DNA from: Paracoccus sp. S1E-3
GTDB taxonomy: Bacteria > Pseudomonadota > Alphaproteobacteria > Rhodobacterales > Rhodobacteraceae
Length of the DNA stretch: 64,000 nucleotides
Direction of reading: 5' to 3'
Assembly (NCBI RefSeq): GCF_013868135.1
Contig: NZ_JACEMU010000007.1
Coordinates: forward strand, 1 to 64,000
Below are positions 25,294 to 32,911 of this stretch, in pieces. The notes below the pieces were generated by a model, which made no database searches, was not told the origin of the DNA, and saw nothing but the letters and a program-made list of their open reading frames with translations. Each line of letters opens with the position of its first letter. Within the stretch, counting starts at the first letter, position 1. A program made the position numbers and the translations under genes.

Positions 25294-26542
25294 TGTGGCT
25301 TTCCTGCGAAGCCTGTTCGACCGCGCCGTCGCGGTCGCCGATCCGATGCGCTTCATCTCCGGGAACCTGCCGCCGCGCCCGGCGGGGCGGGTGGTCGTGG
25401 TCGGCGCCGGCAAGGCATCCGCCCGCATGGCTGAGGCGGTCGAGGCCGCCTGGGGCCCGGTCGAGGGGCTGGTGATCACCCGCTACGGCTATGGCCGTCC
25501 GACGCAAGGGATCGAGATCGCGCTTGCCGCCCATCCGGTGCCTGATCAGGCCGGGGTCGCGGCGACGGCGCGGATGCTGGATCTGCTGGCGGGACTGGGC
25601 GCGGAGGATCTGGTGGTCATGCTGATCTCTGGCGGGGCCTCGGCGCTGCTTTGCGCGCCGGCGGGAGCGATGACGCTGGCGGAAAAGCAGGCGGTGAATG
25701 CGGCGCTGCTGGCCTCGGGCGCGCCGATCGACCAGATGAACGTGCTGCGCAAGCATCTCAGCCGGGTGAAGGGCGGCCAACTGGCCGCCGCCGCCGCGCC
25801 CGCGCGGGTGCTGGCGCTGATGATTTCGGACGTGCCGGGCGATGATCCGGCGATGATCGGATCGGGGCCGACGGTGGGCGATGCCTCGACCGCTGCGGAG
25901 GCGCGCGCGATTGCGGCGCGTTGGGGGATCGCGCTGCCCGACAGCGCGCAGGCTGTGCTGGCAGGCCAGACCGGGGTGATCCCGCCCGGTGATCCGCGCC
26001 TCGCCGGGGTCGAGAACCGCGTGGTGGCCGCGCCCGCGCAGTCGCTGGCGGCGGCAGCCGAGATGGCGCGCGAGGCCGGTTTCGAGGTGCGGATCCTCGG
26101 CGACGATCTGGGCGGCGAGGCGCGCGAGGTTGCTGCCGAACATGCAGCCTTGGCGCTGGCTGCGCAGGCCGGGCGCAACGCCGGAATGCCCCCCTTGCTG
26201 CTCCTCTCGGGCGGAGAGTTGACAGTGACCCGAACGGGCAATGGCGTGGGCGGTCCCAATGCAGAATATGCGCTGGCGCTGGCACTGGCGCTGGATGGCG
26301 CGCCGGGCATCCGCGCGATCGCCTGCGACACCGACGGCGTCGATGGCGCGGCGGAAATCGCCGGCGCGCAGATCGGGCCTGATACGCTGACCCGCGCCAT
26401 GTTCGCGCGGCGCGACCCTGCCCAGGCGCTGGCGAATAACGACGCGCACAGCTTCTTCGGCACGCTCGGCGATCAGGTGGTGACCGGGCCGACGCTGACC
26501 AATGTGAACGACTTCCGCGCCATCCTCATTCGCCCGGCATAG
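25286..26542 (+). CDS. Glycerate kinase, MOFRL family (glycerate 2-kinase)
   Basis: 418-residue enzyme of the GckA/TtuD-type glycerate kinase family, which phosphorylates D-glycerate to 2-phosphoglycerate. The ATG at 25286 overlaps the LacI gene by 8 nt; an in-frame TTG 6 nt upstream is less likely. Family stretches are VVVVGAGKASARMAEAVE, DLVVMLISGGASALLCAPAG near residues 112-131, NVLRKHLSRVKGGQLA and the C-terminal MOFRL domain with LLLSGGELTVT and NDAHSFFGTLGDQVVTGPTLTNVND. It is the last gene of the operon and suggests that the pathway yields glycerate. The gene ends inside the RND pump gene coming from the other side (17-nt overlap). Confidence 0.93.
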   Translation: MDDVAFLRSLFDRAVAVADPMRFISGNLPPRPAGRVVVVGAGKASARMAEAVEAAWGPVEGLVITRYGYGRPTQGIEIALAAHPVPDQAGVAATARMLDLLAGLGAEDLVVMLISGGASALLCAPAGAMTLAEKQAVNAALLASGAPIDQMNVLRKHLSRVKGGQLAAAAAPARVLALMISDVPGDDPAMIGSGPTVGDASTAAEARAIAARWGIALPDSAQAVLAGQTGVIPPGDPRLAGVENRVVAAPAQSLAAAAEMAREAGFEVRILGDDLGGEAREVAAEHAALALAAQAGRNAGMPPLLLLSGGELTVTRTGNGVGGPNAEYALALALALDGAPGIRAIACDTDGVDGAAEIAGAQIGPDTLTRAMFARRDPAQALANNDAHSFFGTLGDQVVTGPTLTNVNDFRAILIRPA

Positions 26543-29500
26543 GCGCGGACGCGCCGCGTTTCGGCGGCGGGGCGCGCAGCGGGCCGGACAGGCGGCGGAT
26601 GGCGACATAGAAGCTGGGCACCAGGAAGATGCCGATGAAGGTGGCCGCGATCATGCCGCCCATCACCCCGATCCCGATGGAGTTCTGCGCCGCCGCCCCC
26701 GCGCCCCGCGCCGTGGCCAGCGGCAGCACCCCGAGGATGAAGGCCAGCGAGGTCATCAGGATCGGGCGCAGGCGCAGCTTGGCGGCCTCGGTCGCGGCGG
26801 CGATGGTGCTGCGTCCCTCAAGCTCCAGCACGCGGGCGAATTCGACGATCAGAATGGCGTTCTTGGCCGCCAGCCCGATGGTGGTCAGGATGCCGACCTT
26901 GAAATAGACATCGTTCGACTGTCCGAAGATCAGCGCCGCCACCACCGCGCCCAGAATGCCGACGGGCACCGCCAGCATCACCGAAAACGGCACCGACCAG
27001 CTTTCATAGATCGCCGCGAGTGACAGGAACACCACCAGCGCCGACAGTGCATAAAGCCAGGGGGCCTGATTGCCCGACTGCTGTTCCTGATAGGACAGGC
27101 CGGTCCATGCGACGCCGAACCCGCCGGGCAGATCGGCGACCATCTGTTCCATCGCCTCCATCGCCTGACCCGAGCTTGCGCCCTCGGCCTCGGTGCCCGA
27201 CATGGAAATCGCATCGGTGCCGTCAAAGCGCTGCAGCCGCGGTGCCACCGGCTCCCACCGATAGGAGGAGAAGGCGCTGAACGGCACCATCTCGCCCGCC
27301 GAATTGCGGGCATACCACGCCTCCAGATCCTCGGGCTGCATGCGGAAACCGGACGCGCCCTGCACGATCACCGGGCGCAGGGTCGCCCCCATGGCGAAAT
27401 CATTGACCTCGCGCCCCGAGAAGATCACCGAGAGCATCCCGTTCACTTCGCTGACATTCAGGCCAAGCGCCTCGGCCCGTTGGGCATCGATGTCGAGATG
27501 CAGCGCGGCATCATCCTCGTCGCCCCGGCCCTCGACATTGGTGACGAGGGTGCTGGTCTCGCTGGCGGTTTCCAGCGTGGCCGAGGCCTCGCGCAGTTTG
27601 TCGGTGCCCTGCGCGGTCTGATCGATCAGGAACATGCTGAAACCTGCCTGATTGCCCAGACCCTGAATGGGCGGCGGCTGGTTGAAGCTGATGCGGCCCG
27701 CGCGGTTCTTGCCGAAGCGGTCATTGGCGCGCTGCGCCACCGCGCGGGCGGATTGCTCGGGCGTGTCGCGCAGGTCGAAATCCTTCAGCTTCACGAACAG
27801 CATGGCCCGGCTTTGCGAGCTGCCGGACCAGCCCCAGCCAAGGGCGCCGAAGACGGATTCGACCGCCGGTTCGTCGTTCAGCAGATATTGCTCGATTTCC
27901 TCGACCACGGCGCGGGTCTGCTGCGCGGTCGAGCCTTCCGACAGTGTGATCTGTGCCATCAGCACGCCCTGATCCTCGGTCGGCAGGAAGGTCGAGTTCA
28001 TCCGTGTGAACAGCTGCCAGGTGCCGAGCGAGATCAGCGCCAGCACCAGAAGCGCCATGAAGGGGCGGCGCAGAAGCCGGGCGATGATCGCGGCATAGCC
28101 ATCGGCCAGGCGGTCGAACTGGCGATTGAACCAGCGGGCGGCGGCGAAGCGGGCATCGCCGTGATGTGGGCGCAGGATGGACGCCGTCTGCGAGGGTGTC
28201 AGGATCAGCGCCGCTGCCAGCGACAGCCCCATGGCGGTGATGATGGTGACGGAAAACTGCCGGTAGACCACCCCGGTCGATCCCGCCATGAAGGCCATGG
28301 GCAGAAACACCGCCGACAGCACGGCGGCGATGCCGATCAGCGCGCCCGAGATCTGCCGCATCGACTTTTCCGTCGCCTGCACCGGGCCGAGGCCGTCCTC
28401 GCGCATGACCCGTTCGACGTTTTCGACCACCACGATGGCATCATCGACCAGCAGACCGATGGCCAGCACCATGGCGAACATGGTCAGGGTATTGATGGAA
28501 TATCCCAGCGCCGCAAGCACCGCGAAAGTGCCCAGCAGCACCACCGGCACCACGATCACCGGGATGATGGTCGCGCGCCAGGTCTGCAGGAAGATCAGAA
28601 TGACCGCGACCACCAGCACGATCGCCTCGATGAGCGTGCTGTAGACCTTCTCGATCGACAGCTCCACGAAAGGCGAGGTGTCATAGGCCACCCGCAGGTC
28701 CACACCTTCGGGCAGGCTGCGGCCGAGGTTGTCCAGCACCTCGCGCACGCCCTCGGCGGTCTCGACGGCATTGGCACCGGTTTCCAGGTTCACCCCGAAG
28801 CCGGCCGCGTTCAACCCGTCGAACCGGCTGTCCGAGCCGTAGCGCTGCTGGCCGATCTCGATATCGGCCACGTCGCCCAGCCAGACATTCCCCCCGTCTT
28901 CATCTGTTTTCAACAGGATGCGGCGGAATTCCTCGATACTGGTCAGCTGGCTTTGGGCGGTGATGGTCGAGGTGAACTGCTGCCCCGGCAGCACCGGCTG
29001 CGACCCCAGCGAGCCGACCGAAACGGTCGAGTTTTGCGCCGCCACCGCCGCCGTGATGTCCGTGGGCAGCAGGTTGTATTGCGCCAGCCGGAATGGGTCC
29101 AGCCAGATCCGCATCGCATAACCCGAGCCGAAGATGTTGATCCCACCCACGCCCTGCACCCGCTTGACCGGGCCCTCGACGATCTCCTCGAGCATGTTGC
29201 CCAGCTCGACCGTGGTGAAGCGCCCGTCGGTCGACACCAGCGAGCCGACCATCAGGATCGAGGAAGTGGAGCGCGTGACGCTGACCCCATCGTCCTGCAC
29301 CGGCGTCGGCAGGCGCGATTCGACGCTGCGGACCTTGGATTGCACATCGTTCAGCGCATCGGTTGGATCGACGCTGTCATCGAAGGTGAGGGTGAGGCTG
29401 GACCGGCCAAGCGAGGAGCTGCTTTCGAAATACAGCAGGCCCTCGATCCCGGTCAGCGCGTCCTCAATGGGCGTGGTAACGGAATTCTGCACCGCCTCGG

Positions 29501-29660
29501 CGGTCGCGCCGGAATAGCTGGCGCTGATCCGCACCGTGGTCGGTGCGATGTCGGGATATTGCGAGACCGGCAGACCCAGCAACCCGTAGACCCCGGCCAG
29601 CATGGTCACGATGGCCAGCACCCAGGCGAAGACGGGTCGGTGGATGAAGAACTGGCCCAT
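26526..29660 (-). CDS. RND efflux transporter, HAE1/AcrB family
   Basis: 1044-residue inner-membrane drug/proton antiporter. The start is the ATG that gives MGQFFIHRPVFAWVLAI, the standard AcrB N-terminus; the 42 residues of open frame before it are Pro/Arg-rich read-through of the adaptor gene. Twelve transmembrane helices are expected; the proton-relay Asp pair is in GLLVDDAIVVVENV, and the second relay lies in GLAAKNAILIVEFA with the key Lys. Pore and porter loops have the usual layout. It starts 1 nt after the adaptor stop. No outer-membrane channel gene follows; a TolC-like protein must come from elsewhere. Substrates unknown. Confidence 0.95.
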   Translation of the reverse strand: MGQFFIHRPVFAWVLAIVTMLAGVYGLLGLPVSQYPDIAPTTVRISASYSGATAEAVQNSVTTPIEDALTGIEGLLYFESSSSLGRSSLTLTFDDSVDPTDALNDVQSKVRSVESRLPTPVQDDGVSVTRSTSSILMVGSLVSTDGRFTTVELGNMLEEIVEGPVKRVQGVGGINIFGSGYAMRIWLDPFRLAQYNLLPTDITAAVAAQNSTVSVGSLGSQPVLPGQQFTSTITAQSQLTSIEEFRRILLKTDEDGGNVWLGDVADIEIGQQRYGSDSRFDGLNAAGFGVNLETGANAVETAEGVREVLDNLGRSLPEGVDLRVAYDTSPFVELSIEKVYSTLIEAIVLVVAVILIFLQTWRATIIPVIVVPVVLLGTFAVLAALGYSINTLTMFAMVLAIGLLVDDAIVVVENVERVMREDGLGPVQATEKSMRQISGALIGIAAVLSAVFLPMAFMAGSTGVVYRQFSVTIITAMGLSLAAALILTPSQTASILRPHHGDARFAAARWFNRQFDRLADGYAAIIARLLRRPFMALLVLALISLGTWQLFTRMNSTFLPTEDQGVLMAQITLSEGSTAQQTRAVVEEIEQYLLNDEPAVESVFGALGWGWSGSSQSRAMLFVKLKDFDLRDTPEQSARAVAQRANDRFGKNRAGRISFNQPPPIQGLGNQAGFSMFLIDQTAQGTDKLREASATLETASETSTLVTNVEGRGDEDDAALHLDIDAQRAEALGLNVSEVNGMLSVIFSGREVNDFAMGATLRPVIVQGASGFRMQPEDLEAWYARNSAGEMVPFSAFSSYRWEPVAPRLQRFDGTDAISMSGTEAEGASSGQAMEAMEQMVADLPGGFGVAWTGLSYQEQQSGNQAPWLYALSALVVFLSLAAIYESWSVPFSVMLAVPVGILGAVVAALIFGQSNDVYFKVGILTTIGLAAKNAILIVEFARVLELEGRSTIAAATEAAKLRLRPILMTSLAFILGVLPLATARGAGAAAQNSIGIGVMGGMIAATFIGIFLVPSFYVAIRRLSGPLRAPPPKRGASAPMPGE

Positions 29661-29661
29661 C

Positions 29662-30957
29662 TCAGTTGCTGCTGGTGGGGGTGGCCGCGGCCGCGGCCGC
29701 GGCGGTCGAGGTCGGGCCGGGCGTGTCGCGCTGCGCCGAAGTGGCGGCGGCGTCTTCCTGGGCCGGTTCATTATCGGGGGCGGCATCGCGCACCACGCCC
29801 TCGGCGTCGATCGTGACAGGGACGGTGGTGATTTCGGCCCCGTCGCGCAGATTGTCCAGCCCGTCGAGGATCAGGCTGTCGCCCTCGGCCAGGCCATCGG
29901 TCACGATCCAGGCATTTTCATGCGTGCCCTGTTCGGTCAGCTGGACCTGCACCGCCTTGTTGTCGCGCGCGACGAAGGCGGTCAGCTGGCCCGCGGCCGA
30001 GCGGCTGGTGGCGCGTTGCGGCACCAGGATGGCGTTGATCTGGCCGATGGTCAGGGTGACGCGAACGAACTGGCCGGGCAGGATCATCCGGTCCGGATTG
30101 GGAAATTGCAGGCGGATCGGGATGGTCCCGGTGGTCGCCGACACCGCCGTGCCGGGGCTGAGGACGCGGCCCGGCTGGGCATAGACCTCGCCTGTTTCCA
30201 GCGTCATCCGGGCGTCGATGGGGACGCCGGGGCGCTGCATGTTGCCGTCATCGATGCTTTGCCGATGGCGCAGGATGCGGGCGCGCGATTCCGAGACATC
30301 GACATAGATCGGATCGACCTGCGCCACCTCGGTCAGCTGTTCGGACTGGTTGGCACTGACGATATCGCCGACGCTGAAGGGGGTGACGGCGACGATGCCG
30401 GGGATCGGGCTGGTGATCGCCGTCCGCTCCAGCGCCAGCCGGGCCAGTTGCAGACGCGAGCGGGTGGCCCCCGCCGCGGCCTCGGCCTGCGCCAGCGCCA
30501 CCACCGCAGATTGCACATCGGTCAGACTCACGCCCGAACCGCTGAGCTTGCGGTAGCGTTCCACCGTGTCGCGCGCCCAGTCCAGTGCCGCCTCGGCCGA
30601 GGTGACGGCGATTTCCTCGGCCGCCAGCTCGGCCTCCAGGCTTTCGTCCTCCAGCCGGAACAGCACGGTGCCGGCCTCGACCTCGGCGCCGGCCTGATAG
30701 GGGATTTCGGTGATCTCGCCGCCGACCTTGGGGCGAATCGCGGCCAGTTGATAGGCCACAGCACGGCCGGGCAGTTCCACCGTCACCGGCACCTCGCTGC
30801 GGGTCACGGGCATGATGCCGACCTCGGTCGGGCCTTGCGGGCCGCGACCCTGCTGGGCTTGTGCCGGGACAAGCGAAACCATGAGGGCCACGGCCAAAGC
30901 CAGGACCACGGCAGAGGCGCGCGCAGGGGGTAACGGGCGGGATGGGGTCAGCAGCAT
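29662..30957 (-). CDS. RND efflux periplasmic adaptor (membrane fusion protein, AcrA family)
   Basis: 431-residue adaptor linking the RND pump to an outer-membrane channel. The start at 30957 gives a hydrophobic signal (ARASAVVLALAVALMVSLVPAQA) with no lipobox Cys, so it is anchored by the signal or released. GRAVAYQLAAIRPKVGGEITEIPYQAGAEVEAGTVLFRLE is the lipoyl half-motif near residues 69-108, and a coiled-coil hairpin follows (LEAELAAEEIAVTSAEAALDWARDTVERYRKL). The C-terminus is a low-complexity Ala/Thr/Ser tail (about the last 35 residues, TSTAAAAAAATPTSSN), unusual for the family. Upstream of the pump in one operon. Confidence 0.93.
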   Translation of the reverse strand: MLLTPSRPLPPARASAVVLALAVALMVSLVPAQAQQGRGPQGPTEVGIMPVTRSEVPVTVELPGRAVAYQLAAIRPKVGGEITEIPYQAGAEVEAGTVLFRLEDESLEAELAAEEIAVTSAEAALDWARDTVERYRKLSGSGVSLTDVQSAVVALAQAEAAAGATRSRLQLARLALERTAITSPIPGIVAVTPFSVGDIVSANQSEQLTEVAQVDPIYVDVSESRARILRHRQSIDDGNMQRPGVPIDARMTLETGEVYAQPGRVLSPGTAVSATTGTIPIRLQFPNPDRMILPGQFVRVTLTIGQINAILVPQRATSRSAAGQLTAFVARDNKAVQVQLTEQGTHENAWIVTDGLAEGDSLILDGLDNLRDGAEITTVPVTIDAEGVVRDAAPDNEPAQEDAAATSAQRDTPGPTSTAAAAAAATPTSSN

Positions 30958-31043
30958 GCGCACAATGTTGCCGCAGCGGCCAGCGGGCGCAAATAGCAAA
31001 CCCGTGACCGGCCAAAATTCCCGGCCCGGCGGGGCGGAGTGCC

Positions 31044-32339
31044 TTAATGTGCGGCTTCGACGCCGTCCACCCGGCGGATGATCTCGGCGATGCGGTCGGC
31101 GGCGACCGGATCGGCATGGCCGCCCCAACGCTGCCGCAGATAGCTGACCAGTTGCGCCATCTGCGTGTCGTCCAGCCGATCGGCAAAGCCAGGCATCGCC
31201 TGCATGCGCTCGCCTTGCGCCAGATCACGTGCCTCGACGCCCTCACGGATGATGCGCACCAGATTGATCGGGTCGTCGAACATTGCCGTGGTATTGGTGT
31301 TCAGCGGCACCGAGCTGTGCGGCTGGCCGGTCCCGTTTGGTCCGTGGCAGCCGGCGCAGAGGCCAAGGTAAAGCTGATGGCCGGCCGCGTCCGGCGTGCC
31401 GGCGACCGGGCGCGGCACCGGGCCGGGGGCAGAGCGTCCGGCCAGAAGGTGGCTGGTAATGGCCTTGATATCCTCGGGCGGCATATGGCTGGTGGAATGG
31501 GACAGCACTGGGAACATGCGGAAGGTCATCACCCCTTGCGGCGCCAGCCCGCTGGCCAGAAAGCGCTCCAGATCTCCGGCGGTCCAGCCCCGCTGGACAA
31601 GCGCATCGGGGGTCAGGTTCGGCGCCAGCGCCCCCTCGATCACATTGCCGGCCAGCGGCTGGCCGGTCATGGCATAGGCAAGATTGCGCGGGGTGTGGCA
31701 TTCGCCGCAATGCCCCAGCACGTCGACCAGATAGCGCCCGCGCGCGGCTTCGGGCGTCTCGTCCGTCGCCGGCTGGAAGGGGGCGGCGTCGGGCCGAAAG
31801 ACGGCGTTCCACAGGCTGACGCCGAAACGCAGATTGAAGGGCGGAATCAGCCGGTTCGGGGTATTGGGTTTCTCGACCGGGGGCTGCGCCATCAGCCAGG
31901 CATAAAGCGCATCGGAATCCGCCCTGGTGATGGCGTGATAGCTGACATAGGGCATCGCCGGATAAAGGTTGCGTCCCCCCGGCGCCACCCCCCAGGCAAT
32001 GGCGGTATAAAGGTCGTCCGCGCTCCACCCTCCGATGCCGTGGGTTTCGGAGGGCGAGATATTGGTGCCGTAGATCGTGCCCATCGGCGTGACCATCGGC
32101 ATCCCGCCGGCAAGGTCGGAGCCGCCATCGGGATCGGTGTGGCAGGCGGCGCAATCACCCGCCCGCGCCACCTGTTCGCCGCGCGCGATCAGATCGGCGC
32201 GGGCGGGGCCGTCGAGGCTGGCCAGATCGACCGAGGCCGGCGGGATCGGTCCCGCGCCCCAGCCCTTCCACATCAGCAGCCCGGCCGCAACGGCCCCGAG
32301 GACGACCAGCAGGCACAGCACCCGCAGCACCCGGATCAT
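31044..32339 (-). CDS. Tri-haem cytochrome c, electron acceptor subunit of a molybdenum hydroxylase
   Basis: 431-residue exported cytochrome with three CxxCH haem sites: CAACH, CGECH and CAGCH. The N-terminal hydrophobic helix LRVLCLLVVLGAVAAGLLMW acts as signal or membrane anchor. The arrangement matches the cytochrome subunits of membrane alcohol, gluconate and aldehyde dehydrogenases. Its ATG overlaps the upstream 2Fe-2S gene by 4 nt, and the molybdopterin subunit lies before that, so the three form one enzyme: Mo cofactor to 2Fe-2S clusters to haem, then to the respiratory chain, in place of an FAD subunit. Confidence 0.93.
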   Translation of the reverse strand: MIRVLRVLCLLVVLGAVAAGLLMWKGWGAGPIPPASVDLASLDGPARADLIARGEQVARAGDCAACHTDPDGGSDLAGGMPMVTPMGTIYGTNISPSETHGIGGWSADDLYTAIAWGVAPGGRNLYPAMPYVSYHAITRADSDALYAWLMAQPPVEKPNTPNRLIPPFNLRFGVSLWNAVFRPDAAPFQPATDETPEAARGRYLVDVLGHCGECHTPRNLAYAMTGQPLAGNVIEGALAPNLTPDALVQRGWTAGDLERFLASGLAPQGVMTFRMFPVLSHSTSHMPPEDIKAITSHLLAGRSAPGPVPRPVAGTPDAAGHQLYLGLCAGCHGPNGTGQPHSSVPLNTNTTAMFDDPINLVRIIREGVEARDLAQGERMQAMPGFADRLDDTQMAQLVSYLRQRWGGHADPVAADRIAEIIRRVDGVEAAH

Positions 32340-32911
32340 GCCTTCACCGTAGCGTTGGCGGTTTGGGCCGGGCCGTCAACGGTCAGGCCGGGGGTGCTCA
32401 GGATCACCTCGCGCACGGCCTGATAATAGCGGACATAACCGGTGCAGCGGCACAGATTGGCATCCAGCGCCGTCAGGATGCGGCCCTCGACCTCGGCCAC
32501 CGGGATCGGGGCCTTGGCGAGCGATTCGACCAGCACGGTGGCGGCATTGACGAAGCCCGGCGTGCAATAGCTGCACTGGAAAGAGAAATGTTTCAGAAAG
32601 GCCTGCTGCACCGGCGAGGGGACAGGCCGGCCATCGGTGTCCTTCCCGGCGATGCCCTCGATCGTGCGAATGCTGCGCCCGTTCAGCCAGGCGATGCCGG
32701 TGATGCAGGCAGGCACCGTGCGCGAGCCCTCCTCGCCATCGACGATGATCGTGCAGGCCCGGCAGACGCCCTGCCCACAGGTCAGGCGGGTGCCGGTCAG
32801 GTTCAGATATTCCTGCAGCAGCTCGACCGCCATCAGGTCCTCGGGCAGGTCGACCGGGCCGATCTTCTGGCCGTTGATGGTGGCGGAGAAGCTGATCTTC
32901 GGGATGGCCAT
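32336..32911 (-). CDS. (2Fe-2S)-binding small subunit of a xanthine oxidase-family enzyme
   Basis: 191-residue iron-sulfur subunit. The plant-ferredoxin-type cluster uses CGQGVCRAC and a later Cys (PAC), and the second cluster uses CSYC and CRC (in NLCRCTGYVRYYQAV). The ATG at 32911 overlaps the stop of the molybdopterin subunit by 1 nt. With a C-terminal extension after the CRCTGY motif it is slightly longer than the 150-160 residues usual for this subunit. It has no signal and probably rides with the Tat-exported large subunit to the periplasm. Confidence 0.93.
   Translation of the reverse strand: MAIPKISFSATINGQKIGPVDLPEDLMAVELLQEYLNLTGTRLTCGQGVCRACTIIVDGEEGSRTVPACITGIAWLNGRSIRTIEGIAGKDTDGRPVPSPVQQAFLKHFSFQCSYCTPGFVNAATVLVESLAKAPIPVAEVEGRILTALDANLCRCTGYVRYYQAVREVILSTPGLTVDGPAQTANATVKA

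Noticed and set aside
27480..29816. 778-codon plus-strand open frame opposite the RND pump
   Set aside because: Low-complexity Arg/His/Gln-rich translation with no motif; the minus strand encodes a complete AcrB-like protein.
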